Source of the DNA: Mucilaginibacter gossypiicola
GTDB lineage: Bacteria > Bacteroidota > Bacteroidia > Sphingobacteriales > Sphingobacteriaceae
Assembly: GCF_900110105.1 (NCBI RefSeq)
Contig: NZ_FOCL01000005.1
Span: forward strand, 434,001-498,000
Direction of reading: 5' to 3'
DNA: 64,000 nucleotides
Shown here: piece by piece, positions 28,271 through 37,912 of the stretch
Numbering within the stretch: the stretch's first letter is position 1
How the letters are laid out: each line of letters opens with the position of its first letter
Notes under the pieces: model-generated
What the model saw: only the letters and a program-made list of their open reading frames with translations
What the model was told of the DNA's origin: nothing
The model's database searches: none
Translations under genes and position numbers: made by a program

Positions 28271-31200
28271 ATGAAAAAGGTTTTTATCGTTATAGCTTGT
28301 TTGCTTTCGATATACAAAACTGCTTTTTCACAAATCTCATTTGATCATTTAACAGTTGCCAACGGACTTTCCCAAAGTACCGTTCTCTCTTTTTGTAAGG
28401 ATAGCAGGGGGTACATTTGGATTGGTACCCGCGACCGTCTTAATCGTTATGACGCCCGCAACATTAAAATATATAATCACTCGTACAAAGATCCGGGCAG
28501 CATAAGCTGTAACGACTATGTGTTTTCGGTTTTTGAGGATCGCGCTAAAAACCTTTGGGTTGGTACCGTTAGAGGGCTTAACCGTTACATTCCCGAAACC
28601 GATTCTTTTGAACACATTTTAAAAGACAGCACCAATCGTAATAGCTTAAGCGATGATAATATTCATTGCATTTTTCAGGATCATCTGGGGCACCTGTGGG
28701 TTGGCACCAACAATGGGTTAAACATGGCTGTCACGTCAAATTCCAGAAAATTTACGCGTTTTTTTAAAAAAGACGTGATACATCCCGGCCTTGCAGGCAA
28801 CGAGATCCAAACCATATATGAAGACCATGCCAACAACATTTGGGTGGGCACCGTTTATGGTTTAACCAAAATGACACTCAAAAACGGCAGATATCTATTT
28901 ACATCATTTGTTAATTCCGAAACCAATCCTAATAGTTTAAGCGGCAATTCGGTGCAAGCAATTACTGAAGATGCCGCCGGCCGGTTGTGGATAGGTACAC
29001 AAAGCGGCGGGCTAAGTTTATACCATCCAGAAAGCGGCACATTTACCAATTTTAAACACGATATAGCTAACAGCAACAGTTTAAGTAGCAATGATGTGCG
29101 AACCATTATGGTTGATAAGCAAAACAAGTTATGGGTTGGCTCTATTAACGGTTTAAATATCTATGATCCTGCAACCGGTTTGTTCACATTTTATGACCAT
29201 GATACCGAAAATCAAAACAGTTTAAGTAATAACTCTATAAAAGATATTTATCTTGACAGGACAGGTACCATCTGGATAGGCACCATGTACGGGGGTATCA
29301 ACATTGTTCATCCATACAGCATTCCCTTTAAGATATACCGTTCAAACAAATTTAAGAACAGCATAAGCGGTAATACGGTAAGCCCACTCATTGCCGATGC
29401 TAAAGATAATTTATGGATAGGCACCGATGGCAACGGACTAAACTATTATGATAAAAGCAAGAACCAGTTCACAAATTATATCAACCTCCCGGCAAACAAT
29501 ACGAGTATATCAACGAATTATGTAAAATCTATTTATATAGATAAGGAGAACAACTTATGGATAGGCTTTCACCAGGGAGGGCTTGATCTGTTTGACCCGG
29601 CAACACAAACATTTAAGCATCATAAACATGATCCGGCTAATCCATTTTCAATAAGCAGTGACATTGTTAGCTGTACGTTGGAAGACAGCCAAAAAAGATT
29701 TTGGGTGGGGACAGCATTGGGGTTGAATATTTTTGATAAAAAACAGGAACAGTTCCGAACCTATATTAACGATCCCGAACATCCTATCCGTTTAAGCACC
29801 ATCGCCGTAAGATGTATTTACGAAGATTCCAGGCATAACATTTGGGTGGGCACAACCATCGGTCTTAATATTTTAAAAGATCATTCGCTGGCATTCGTCG
29901 CTTTTAAGGTAGACGAAAGGGACGACAATAGCCTTAAAGCCAGCTACATCAACTGCGTTACTGAAGACAGATCGGGTACCGTGTGGATAGGGGCATACCA
30001 CGGTGGCTTAAGCAGGTATAACTCAAAAACCAATACTTTTAAAACCTATACCGCAGCACAAGGTTTGCCAACAGATAATGTTTTAAGAATTGAACAGGCT
30101 AATGACGGCGCACTGTGGATTAGTACCGATAATGGTTTGGCGAGGTTTGACCCCAAAACGGAAAAATTTAAAACTTTCACCGTTAAGGACGGTCTGCCCA
30201 TCAATGAATTTAACGCTAACTCATCTTTCAGAGACAGTAACGGCGACATTTATTTTGGCACTTATAACGGCCTTGTAGGCTTTAACCCTAAATATGTAAG
30301 AGACAATAATTACGCAGGGCCTGTAATATTCACCGGCTTAAGATTGTTTAATGAACCTGTGCAGATAAACGATAAAACAGGCTTACTTAAACAAAATATC
30401 AGCTTAACACGGCAATTAACTTTCAGGCACGATCAAAATGTTTTCAGTTTAGATTTTACAGCCCTGAACTATAACACGCCCGAGCGTAATAAATTCATGT
30501 ACAAGCTGGACGGTTTTGAAAAAAACTGGAACATTGTTAGTATACCATCGGCTACCTATACCAACCTCCCCACCGGCGATTATGATTTTTTAATTAGGGG
30601 CAGCAATAGTGATGGTTTGTGGAATAAACATACGGCATCTTTGCACATTGTTATACTGCCTCCTTTTTGGAAAACCTGGTGGGCATATCTCATCTATTTT
30701 GGGGGCTTTTGTACCATGCTTTACTTAGTTGTACGCTTTTTCAGGAAGCAGGCAAAACTGGAACGCGATCTGTATTACGAACATTTGAACCGCGAAAAAC
30801 AGCAAGAAATTTACCAGTTAAAGGTCGATTTTTTTACCAAAGTATCGCACGAGATCCGTACCCCGCTTAGCCTGATCCTGGGGCCTATTGAAAAAATAAT
30901 TGAACAGGCAGCAGAAAGCCCAATTATTGAAAAACAATTGGCACTTGTAAAACAAAGTACCGATAGGTTGTTAAGGTTAGTTAATGAATTATTGGATTTT
31001 CGCAAAGTTGAAAGCGGGCATCTGCAACTAAACGTTGGTGAATACGATATTGTAAAGTTTTGCCGACAGGTTTTTGATCCTTTTGAGCAATTGGCAACTG
31101 CCAATAATATCAATTATCAATTTAAAACTGCAGTTGACTCAGCCTATTTTTATTTCGATTACCAGCAATTTGAAAAGGTGTTATATAATGTTTTATCAAA

Positions 31201-32407
31201 CGCATTTAAATTCACACCCATTGGCGGCGAAATAACGTTGACCATTGAACCTGGTCAGGAAAATATTAACATCATTATAGCAGACAATGGCACCGGTATT
31301 TCTGCAGAAGCATTACCCCACGTTTTTACGAACTTTTACCAGGATAATCCTACACCAAAATCACAGGGTTGGGGCATTGGGTTGGCGTTGGCTAAAAACA
31401 TAATTGAACTTCATAAAGGGGATATAACAGCCCAATCAACACCCAAAACTTCTGAAGTATCCGGGCACACAGTATTTATTATCTCGTTGTTGAAAGGCAG
31501 CCAACATTTTTCTGAGCATGAATTGCTAAATACAGTTAATGATAATAATGACCTTCATACCGACGATATTATAGTTCAATTGCAAAATACGAAAACGTTG
31601 ATTGACAGGCCTGCACCGAAAGGACGGGCAGTAGTTTTGATAGTTGAGGATAATGATGACCTTCGCGACTTTATAAAAGAAGCGCTTTGTGGCCTGTATG
31701 CAATCCACGAAGCAGTGAACGGGGCGGATGGATGGGAAAGGGCATCTAACTTGATTCCTGATTTAATCATCAGCGATGTGGCCATGCCGGTAATGGACGG
31801 GTTTGAGTTTTGCTGCAGGATCAAATCTGACGAACGAACCAATCACATTCCGTTTATTATGCTTACCGCCAAGGTAGCTCAGTCACACCTTGTAAACGGA
31901 TTGAAAACTGGGGCCGACGTTTACCTAACTAAGCCCTTTAGTGTGCAGGTTTTGGAACTGAACATTTGCAACCTGTTGCAAGCCCGTGAGCGGATGCGTG
32001 AGAAATATGCACGACAGGTAACCCTGATGCCACAGGATAAATTCATCGAATCGCCTGATGAAATATTCCTAAACAAATTAATGCAAATAGTTGAAGGGCA
32101 TCTTGAAGATCCGGAGTTTGACGTTAACCAGCTTGTTAATGAAATTGGCATGAGCCAAGCCGTTTTGTATAGAAAAATTAAAGCTCTTACCGATTTAACC
32201 ATCCATGATTTTATTAAAACTACCCGACTGAAACAGGCAGCGCTCCTGCTGAAACAAAATAAACTGAGTATAGCCGAAGTGGCTTACTCGGTAGGTTTTA
32301 ATGATCGTAAATATTTTAGCCGGGAGTTTAAAAAGCAGTTTGGTAAAGCACCGGCCGATTATATTTTGAACAATCCCGCTTCGCATGATGAGCCTGTTAA
32401 AGGCTGA
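28271..32407 (+). CDS. hybrid two-component system regulator (HTCS: propeller sensor, kinase, receiver, AraC HTH)
   Basis: One-protein signalling system of 1378 aa that senses a periplasmic ligand and binds DNA. After a signal peptide there are about 13-14 reg_prop repeats (pattern ED..G.LWIGT..GL.) forming two propellers to about residue 680, and a Y_Y_Y domain (about 720-790). A membrane helix follows (AYLIYFGGFCTMLYLVVRF), then HisKA with His860 (KVSHEIRTPLSLI), HATPase (NAFKFTP, DNGTGI, GWGIGLALAK) and a receiver with Asp1169 (ISDVAMPVMDGFEFC). A C-terminal AraC HTH ends it (IAEVAYSVGFNDRKYFSREF). ATG 28271 was chosen because it gives the signal peptide. Such proteins usually control adjacent SusC/D or glycan loci, but here the next SusC/D has its own sigma factor. 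Confidence 0.95.
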   Translation: MKKVFIVIACLLSIYKTAFSQISFDHLTVANGLSQSTVLSFCKDSRGYIWIGTRDRLNRYDARNIKIYNHSYKDPGSISCNDYVFSVFEDRAKNLWVGTVRGLNRYIPETDSFEHILKDSTNRNSLSDDNIHCIFQDHLGHLWVGTNNGLNMAVTSNSRKFTRFFKKDVIHPGLAGNEIQTIYEDHANNIWVGTVYGLTKMTLKNGRYLFTSFVNSETNPNSLSGNSVQAITEDAAGRLWIGTQSGGLSLYHPESGTFTNFKHDIANSNSLSSNDVRTIMVDKQNKLWVGSINGLNIYDPATGLFTFYDHDTENQNSLSNNSIKDIYLDRTGTIWIGTMYGGINIVHPYSIPFKIYRSNKFKNSISGNTVSPLIADAKDNLWIGTDGNGLNYYDKSKNQFTNYINLPANNTSISTNYVKSIYIDKENNLWIGFHQGGLDLFDPATQTFKHHKHDPANPFSISSDIVSCTLEDSQKRFWVGTALGLNIFDKKQEQFRTYINDPEHPIRLSTIAVRCIYEDSRHNIWVGTTIGLNILKDHSLAFVAFKVDERDDNSLKASYINCVTEDRSGTVWIGAYHGGLSRYNSKTNTFKTYTAAQGLPTDNVLRIEQANDGALWISTDNGLARFDPKTEKFKTFTVKDGLPINEFNANSSFRDSNGDIYFGTYNGLVGFNPKYVRDNNYAGPVIFTGLRLFNEPVQINDKTGLLKQNISLTRQLTFRHDQNVFSLDFTALNYNTPERNKFMYKLDGFEKNWNIVSIPSATYTNLPTGDYDFLIRGSNSDGLWNKHTASLHIVILPPFWKTWWAYLIYFGGFCTMLYLVVRFFRKQAKLERDLYYEHLNREKQQEIYQLKVDFFTKVSHEIRTPLSLILGPIEKIIEQAAESPIIEKQLALVKQSTDRLLRLVNELLDFRKVESGHLQLNVGEYDIVKFCRQVFDPFEQLATANNINYQFKTAVDSAYFYFDYQQFEKVLYNVLSNAFKFTPIGGEITLTIEPGQENINIIIADNGTGISAEALPHVFTNFYQDNPTPKSQGWGIGLALAKNIIELHKGDITAQSTPKTSEVSGHTVFIISLLKGSQHFSEHELLNTVNDNNDLHTDDIIVQLQNTKTLIDRPAPKGRAVVLIVEDNDDLRDFIKEALCGLYAIHEAVNGADGWERASNLIPDLIISDVAMPVMDGFEFCCRIKSDERTNHIPFIMLTAKVAQSHLVNGLKTGADVYLTKPFSVQVLELNICNLLQARERMREKYARQVTLMPQDKFIESPDEIFLNKLMQIVEGHLEDPEFDVNQLVNEIGMSQAVLYRKIKALTDLTIHDFIKTTRLKQAALLLKQNKLSIAEVAYSVGFNDRKYFSREFKKQFGKAPADYILNNPASHDEPVKG

Positions 32408-32414
32408 TTTTTTT
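32391..32414 (+). terminator. short hairpin with T-run overlapping the HTCS stop codon
   Basis: Arms AGCCT (32391-32395) and AGGCT (32401-32405) with a 5-nt loop, then GA and seven T residues. The stem is only 5 bp and includes the last codons and part of the stop of the upstream gene. A modest terminator. Confidence 0.45.
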
Positions 32415-32594
32415 ATCAAAACTCTTTTTTGAATATTATTTACCCCTAAATAGCCGAATTTTTGCCCCCCTGCAGCAACTTATCATAAGGATATTTGTGT
32501 AAGGCGAATCCCTGACCGTCCGTTTTCTTTCCGATGAACAACCGTTCGTTATGTGTGCGCCCCTGAAACATATATCCCTATAAGCTGTACCGTT

Positions 32595-35500
32595 ATGACA
32601 ACTTTCTCCCCACAATCGCCACAGGAAAGTATTACAGATGATCTGTTGCTATTATTCAGTGCCGAGTTTTCCGCAGTTAAAAGTAAAGATCAGCTAACAA
32701 CTATAATTGACTCCTGGTTAAAGGATGTACTGCTCTTTAATCAATCAACAATATTTATTGTCAATTCTGAGCATGGCCTTTACTTTGATTTTCTGTCACA
32801 GTCCGGCTTATCTGCTATCACTTGGCCGTTCAAGTCAACTTTGCATATTAAGAATCGCAGAGGCCAGGTAGCCAGCGCGAGCCAGTTGTCATCTATACCT
32901 GATGTTCACGAGTTCATAATCCCCGAAATGGTTGCTCAATTTAAAGAAGGGCTAATCATTCCGCTCAATCAGGGCGATAAGCCTGTTGGTTTTTGGGTAA
33001 TGCTTTATAACAATAGTGCCGCAACCGCACGTGAGCAGCAAATGTTGATCCGTTTAATTGCTAACCAATTGACTATTGTAACCCAAATGCTGCTGGCGGA
33101 AGAAATCACCATTGAGCGTGAGATAGAGGCAGAAATTATCCAATCGTTAAACATTGATTTTGCCTCAATAAAAGAAAAAAAAGACCTTCTCAAGATCATC
33201 CATTTTAAGTTAAAAAGACTCTTTGATTTCGGACATCAATGGGTTGCCGTCATCAATGAAGATCAACTCAGCATGACCTCATTTTTACAGGATGAACATT
33301 CACAGGTAAAGGATCACCCTAAGTATCAGCAGGTCATCAATACCAAATACACCACTAACGACCGCATTTTCAACAAGGTTCTTTTATCAAAAGAACCGTT
33401 TGTTTTTGACCTGCAACAACTCTCCCAACGCTCCTCACTTCCCGGATATTTGGAAATACTTTATGAAAGTGGTATTAGCAAGGTAGTTATGGTGGGCCTG
33501 CAGGTTGGCGCACGCATTATTGGCGTTTGGGCCATTTGTTTGGTTGAAGATCAAACTATGGATTGCAGGCAACTTAACCTAATTAGTGGAATAGCCAATC
33601 AATTATCAATAGCGGTTGATAATATTATCATTAATCAATCCATCAAGCAAAAGGAAGCCGAAGCCGAGTTACTACTTAAACTGAGTTACGATATCAGCAC
33701 TATCCGTAGTAAAAAAGACCTTGTGAGAGTAATCAATACCGATTTACGGAAGATATTTGATTTTGAGAGCATCCTGATTTTCATGTTGAATGGTGAATAC
33801 AATCAGGACTCTTTTATCCTTTCATCGGTCCCTGATCATAAAACCCCTAAAATGGACGGTCCGGCCAATATTAACGAGCATACTTTAAACTGCCTGAATA
33901 GGGTATTGCAAACAGAAGGCGCACAGGTGTTTGATATGGAGCAATTGTATCATCAGGAAACAAGCCCTGAGTCGGTAAAACAGGAATTTTTAAACGGAAT
34001 AAAGGAAAAGGTTACTGTTAGTTTAAAAGATGGCGATACATACCTTGGTATGTTTTGCGTTAACTCAAATGTAAAGGGCGGCTACACCGATCATGACCTT
34101 GACCTTATTAAAGGAGTGGCCTACCAGATTTCAACAGCTGTTTCAAACATTATTGCCAATGAAGAGATCTCGAGGCGTGAGGCTGAGCGTGAGCTCCTAT
34201 TATCAATGAGTATCGATATCGGCGCTGTTAGGAACACCAACGAGCTTCTTTTGATGATGAACAACCGGTTTAAAGGGATGCTGGGCTTTACACATACCGC
34301 CATCCTAACTATCAACAAAGATCGTACAGCAGTGCATGCGTTTTTAAAAGACCCGGAATCTAAAAGCAGAAACCATCCCCGTTATGCAGAATTAAGCAAG
34401 TCGGGGTTTCCGGCAAAGGACGGTGTCCTTGATAAAGTGATTGATCAGTCCAAACCTATGCTGGTTGATCTGAACTCATTTGGGCAAGAATCGGATCTTC
34501 CGCTTTATATGAAAGTAAACCAGGAAAGCGGGATTAAACAATCAATAGTGGTAAGACTTTCAAAAGGGGCTGAAATGTATGGTTTCTGGCTTATATTTTT
34601 TGAAAAGGAATGTGTAAACTACGGTAACAAACTCAATTTAATTGAAAGTTTAGCCAACCTTATCTCAGTTGCTGTACTTAATATTATTGCCGACCAAAAG
34701 ATCAGCAATCAGCTTAATGAGATCAATAATTACAGGAAGCAACTGGAAGAGGAAAAAACCTACCTGCGCGAAGAGTTGGAAATATCGCATAATTATGCCG
34801 AGATCATAGGGGATGGCCCCGCTATGCAGCAAACATTTAAGTTGGTAGCACAGGTAGCATCTTCGGATAGTACCGTACTTATCCTTGGCGAAACTGGCAC
34901 CGGTAAAGAATTAATAGCCAGGGCTATTCACAATACTTCGCCACGTAAAAACAAGCTCATGGTGAAGGTTAACTGTGCAGCCCTGCCTGCCAATTTGATT
35001 GAAAGTGAATTATTTGGCCACGAACGGGGAAGTTTTACCGGGGCTACCGAGCGCCGTGTAGGCAAGTTTGAGCTTGCTAACGGTGGTACACTTTTCCTTG
35101 ATGAAATTGGCGAAATGCCGTTTGACCTGCAGTCAAAATTACTACGAGCGCTACAGGAACGCGAAATAGAGCGAATCGGTGGCAAAGACGTTATAAAGGT
35201 CGACGTAAGGATCATAGTGGCAACTAACAGGCGGCTTGAAAAAGAAATGGAAGAGGGGCGTTTTCGGAGTGATCTGTATTATCGTCTTAACATTTTCCCA
35301 ATTGAGATACCTCCTTTAAGGCAGCGCAAAGAGGACATTTTTTTACTCGCCACGCATTTTATAAATCGCTTTGCCAAAAAAGCAGGACGCAAAATTAAAA
35401 TGATCAGTAAAAAGGCCTTACTTGATATGCAGTCATATGACTGGCCCGGCAATGTCAGGGAAATGGAACATCTTATTGAAAGAAGTATTTTGTTGTCGGA

Positions 35501-35750
35501 GGGTAATACTTTAAAAACTATCCACTTACCTACACTCAGAATAAAAACTCCCTCTTCTACTGAAAAAAAGGAATTTGAGGTTAAAACCATTGACGAAAAC
35601 GAAAGGATACACATCATTGAGATGCTAAAATATTGCAATGGCAGGGTTGGCGGTTTTCGTGGTGCGGCAGAGTTGCTTGATGTGCCTGCAAGCACTCTTT
35701 TTTCAAAAATGAAAAAGCTGGGTATAAAACGCAATATCGCTGCTGATTAA
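32595..35750 (+). CDS. sigma-54-dependent transcription activator with four GAF-type sensor domains
   Basis: NtrC/FhlA-type regulator of 1051 aa. The N-terminal 700 residues consist of four homologous GAF-like units of about 175 aa. Each begins with a similar helix (LLLLFSAEFSAVKSKDQL; IIQSLNIDFASIKEKKDL; LLLKLSYDISTIRSKKDL; LLLSMSIDIGAVRNTNEL). A coiled-coil leads into the AAA+ module with Walker A GETGTGKE (765-772), the sigma-54 contact loop GSFTGA (812-817), Walker B LFLDEIGE and FRSDLYYRLN. A Fis-type HTH ends it (GAAELLDVPASTLFSKMKKL). All ATPase motifs look functional. ATG 32595 was preferred over 32553. A degenerate relative lies 57 bp downstream. Confidence 0.93.
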   Translation: MTTFSPQSPQESITDDLLLLFSAEFSAVKSKDQLTTIIDSWLKDVLLFNQSTIFIVNSEHGLYFDFLSQSGLSAITWPFKSTLHIKNRRGQVASASQLSSIPDVHEFIIPEMVAQFKEGLIIPLNQGDKPVGFWVMLYNNSAATAREQQMLIRLIANQLTIVTQMLLAEEITIEREIEAEIIQSLNIDFASIKEKKDLLKIIHFKLKRLFDFGHQWVAVINEDQLSMTSFLQDEHSQVKDHPKYQQVINTKYTTNDRIFNKVLLSKEPFVFDLQQLSQRSSLPGYLEILYESGISKVVMVGLQVGARIIGVWAICLVEDQTMDCRQLNLISGIANQLSIAVDNIIINQSIKQKEAEAELLLKLSYDISTIRSKKDLVRVINTDLRKIFDFESILIFMLNGEYNQDSFILSSVPDHKTPKMDGPANINEHTLNCLNRVLQTEGAQVFDMEQLYHQETSPESVKQEFLNGIKEKVTVSLKDGDTYLGMFCVNSNVKGGYTDHDLDLIKGVAYQISTAVSNIIANEEISRREAERELLLSMSIDIGAVRNTNELLLMMNNRFKGMLGFTHTAILTINKDRTAVHAFLKDPESKSRNHPRYAELSKSGFPAKDGVLDKVIDQSKPMLVDLNSFGQESDLPLYMKVNQESGIKQSIVVRLSKGAEMYGFWLIFFEKECVNYGNKLNLIESLANLISVAVLNIIADQKISNQLNEINNYRKQLEEEKTYLREELEISHNYAEIIGDGPAMQQTFKLVAQVASSDSTVLILGETGTGKELIARAIHNTSPRKNKLMVKVNCAALPANLIESELFGHERGSFTGATERRVGKFELANGGTLFLDEIGEMPFDLQSKLLRALQEREIERIGGKDVIKVDVRIIVATNRRLEKEMEEGRFRSDLYYRLNIFPIEIPPLRQRKEDIFLLATHFINRFAKKAGRKIKMISKKALLDMQSYDWPGNVREMEHLIERSILLSEGNTLKTIHLPTLRIKTPSSTEKKEFEVKTIDENERIHIIEMLKYCNGRVGGFRGAAELLDVPASTLFSKMKKLGIKRNIAAD

Positions 35751-35807
35751 TCACGGAAACGTCTTGAATAGTATTTAAACTCAACCAGTCATAACCTTAT
35801 CTTGATA

Positions 35808-36974
35808 ATGAATATCAAACTGTTGATTGTTGACAACCAGGTTACGGAAGCCAATTACCTTAAAGCAATACTGGAAAAGGCGGGATATTTCGTTTCTTTT
35901 GTTGCTTATACTGTGCCGGCAGCTTTAAGCATCATCAGTAATGAAGATGCTCTATTGGTGTTATTGGATCTTGGTATTGAACAACTTGGATGGGGCCAAA
36001 AACTTGTTGCAGTCCTTGCAAAAAAAAGAATCCCATTTGTATATCTTGTAACAAATATTGACGTGTTTGCGCTTAATACAGCCAAGCAAAACAATGCTTA
36101 CGGTATATTGGTAAAACCGTATCTCAAAAAAGATGTAAGCGTTATGATGGAAATAGCCTTTGTCGCCTATCAGCAGAAAAGATTATCGCCCACTTTTACA
36201 TCGGTTAAACCAGAAATTGTTGGCATTATTAGCAAAAGCAAAGCCTTTTTGGCTGCATTGGAAAAGGCTAAGCTGGCCGCCCAGTCAGACATTCCTGTAC
36301 TTATCTACGGCGAAAGCGGAACCGGAAAAGAAATGATAGCCAGAGCTATTCACGCTCTGTCAATTCGGAATACCGGCCCGTTGATAGTGATCAATTGCGC
36401 CGCGTTTTCTCCGGCCGTTATCGAATCAGAAATGTACGGTTACGACTGTAACCCCTTCAGCGGAGCGCCTGAACAACGGATTGGCAAACTTGAGCAAGCT
36501 AACGGCGGCACTATTTTACTCGATGGTATTACAGAACTGCCGGTAACCTTTCAGGCCAAATTTGTACAAAACCTGCTCAATCATAATATTAAGCCTTTGG
36601 GTAGTAAAAAACGCAGAATAAATGTGCGCGTAATTGCAACAACAAGCCATTTACCCGAAGACGATGTAGCACGCGGACACTTGAGGGTAGATTTATACTA
36701 CTATCTTAATATGGCTGCCATTACTTTACCTCTGCTCAAAGAATGCAAGGAGGATATTCCCCTTTTGGCCAGTCACTTTGTTAGTGTTTTTGCCGGGAAA
36801 ATAAATAAGCACATCATTGGTTTATCAGACGAAGCGCTTATGGCCCTCAAAAATCACTCCTGGCCCGGGAATATCAGGGAGTTAAAAAACCTGATGGAAA
36901 GATGCGTGCTATTAACTAATGGCAACGTAATTACCTCGGTATTCCTCTCTCCTGATAAGGATAAAGAACATTAG
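35808..36974 (+). CDS. receiver plus AAA+ protein with degraded sigma-54 activator motifs and no DNA-binding domain
   Basis: 388-aa relative of NtrC-type regulators. A receiver-like domain covers 1-120 (LLIVDNQ, VLLDLGIE, ILVKPY), followed by AAA+ from about 140. Walker A is intact (GESGTGKE, from residue 168). Other key parts are altered: the sigma-54 contact loop GAFTGA is NPFSGA (215-220), the Walker B Asp-Glu is Asp239-Gly240, and the second arginine of the YYRLN finger is Tyr (LYYYLN). The protein stops after the AAA+ lid (WPGNIRELKNLMERC) without an HTH. It is therefore unlikely to activate sigma-54 polymerase alone, and may modulate the activator encoded 57 bp upstream. ATG 35808 was chosen over TTG 35802. 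Confidence 0.85.
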   Translation: MNIKLLIVDNQVTEANYLKAILEKAGYFVSFVAYTVPAALSIISNEDALLVLLDLGIEQLGWGQKLVAVLAKKRIPFVYLVTNIDVFALNTAKQNNAYGILVKPYLKKDVSVMMEIAFVAYQQKRLSPTFTSVKPEIVGIISKSKAFLAALEKAKLAAQSDIPVLIYGESGTGKEMIARAIHALSIRNTGPLIVINCAAFSPAVIESEMYGYDCNPFSGAPEQRIGKLEQANGGTILLDGITELPVTFQAKFVQNLLNHNIKPLGSKKRRINVRVIATTSHLPEDDVARGHLRVDLYYYLNMAAITLPLLKECKEDIPLLASHFVSVFAGKINKHIIGLSDEALMALKNHSWPGNIRELKNLMERCVLLTNGNVITSVFLSPDKDKEH

Positions 36975-37251
36975 AGAAAAATATCAATTAGCTCATTCAT
37001 CCTTAATTGATTGCTGGCAATTATTGCAGCGACAATTAACATATCTGCGACATTCCGTTACACGTTATCTAATCAACAATAATAAAAATATCTGATAATC
37101 AGTAGTTTAAAAAACAGGCATGCTTATTACTTGGTAGCTATTGTCTTGCGCATAACTATCGATATATCAAAAAAGAGATGGATAAAACAAAAGCCCAACA
37201 ATATAACCGTATTTCATGTAGGATCTTTCTGCGTTTAATTAAGTTGTCCGA

Positions 37252-37280
37252 TTTGTCCAAGCCTTTACCCTTTTTGTCCA
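37252..37280 (+). promoter_or_regulatory. TTTGTCCA direct repeat, candidate activator site
   Basis: The octamer TTTGTCCA occurs at 37252-37259 and 37273-37280, exactly 21 bp apart (two helical turns). A further TTGTCC at 37244-37249 sits just before. The pair ends 23 bp ahead of a TAnnTTTG -7 candidate, a usual position for an activator dimer. Confidence 0.4.
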
Positions 37281-37303
37281 TGTTCGGATAATAGCTGCAA
37301 GGC

Positions 37304-37311
37304 TAATTTTG
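37304..37311 (+). promoter_or_regulatory. candidate Bacteroidota -7 promoter element TAATTTTG
   Basis: Exact match to the TAnnTTTG consensus, 36 bp before the first gene of the run. No good -33 TTTG is found at the usual spacing, which would fit an activator-dependent promoter. Confidence 0.4.
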
Positions 37312-37346
37312 AAGCATCGAAACAAACACATATAAGAACAAAAAAT

Positions 37347-37886
37347 ATGAAAACTATAAAAGTCCCTGCATTTGAGCAGGTAAGCCCAGAGTCACAAGTA
37401 TTATTTGAGCAAATGAAAAAACGCATTGGTAAAGTGCCAAACTTATATGCAACTATAGGTTATTCTGCCCATGCCCTTAAAGCATTTCTTGATTTTGAAG
37501 GCGAACTGAACCATGGTGCTTTTAACGGAAAACAACGCGAAGCTATTGCCTTGGTAGTTTCAGAAATAAATCATTGTGAATACTGTTTGGCAGGTCATAC
37601 TTTGGCAGCTATTAAAAACGGGCTGTCGCAAGCTGATACTATCGATATCAGAAAAGGTGTAGCTGCCGACCCAAAACTCGATGCCATAGTTAAACTGGCA
37701 AAATCAGTTACAGAAACCAAAGGTCACCCTGAAGGCCAATATCTTGAGGCTTTTTACAACGAAGGTTTTGATGAAGCCGCTTTGATGGAGCTTATCGGTT
37801 TAGTTACAGTGAGAGTATTTACCAATTACGTGTTTGCTACAAGCAAAATTCCGGTTGATTTCCCTGCCGCGCCTGAGTTAAACTGA
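37347..37886 (+). CDS. carboxymuconolactone decarboxylase/AhpD-family protein
   Basis: AhpD-like all-helical protein of 179 aa. It carries the thiol redox motif in INHCEYCLAGH (Cys77, Cys80, then His), where the Cys-x-x-Cys pair and the following His define peroxidase-type members. The preceding VPNLYATIGYSAHALKAFL is the family N-terminal helix. Members of this type reduce peroxides, often as uncharacterised 'peroxidase-related' enzymes. It is the first gene of a plus-strand run of small redox/stress genes; DUF302 follows after 26 bp. Confidence 0.88.
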   Translation: MKTIKVPAFEQVSPESQVLFEQMKKRIGKVPNLYATIGYSAHALKAFLDFEGELNHGAFNGKQREAIALVVSEINHCEYCLAGHTLAAIKNGLSQADTIDIRKGVAADPKLDAIVKLAKSVTETKGHPEGQYLEAFYNEGFDEAALMELIGLVTVRVFTNYVFATSKIPVDFPAAPELN

Positions 37887-37912
37887 ATTTAAACCATCAG
37901 CATTAATCTATT

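Larger units (their letters stand above)
36975..37346. other. intergenic region upstream of the detoxification gene run
   Basis: 372 bp with no gene. It holds a near-palindrome at 37013-37030 (GCTG/CAAT arms with one bulged G), three TTGTCC hexamers, and a candidate -7 element; the latter two are listed separately. I looked for a sigma-54 -24/-12 site (GG-N10-GC) and found none. Confidence 0.5.

Noticed and set aside
36975..37346. sigma-54 promoter (-24/-12) upstream of the detoxification run
   Set aside because: Candidates such as TGGCAATTATTGC and CGGATAATAGCTGC have 8 or 9 bp instead of the required 10 between GG and GC.
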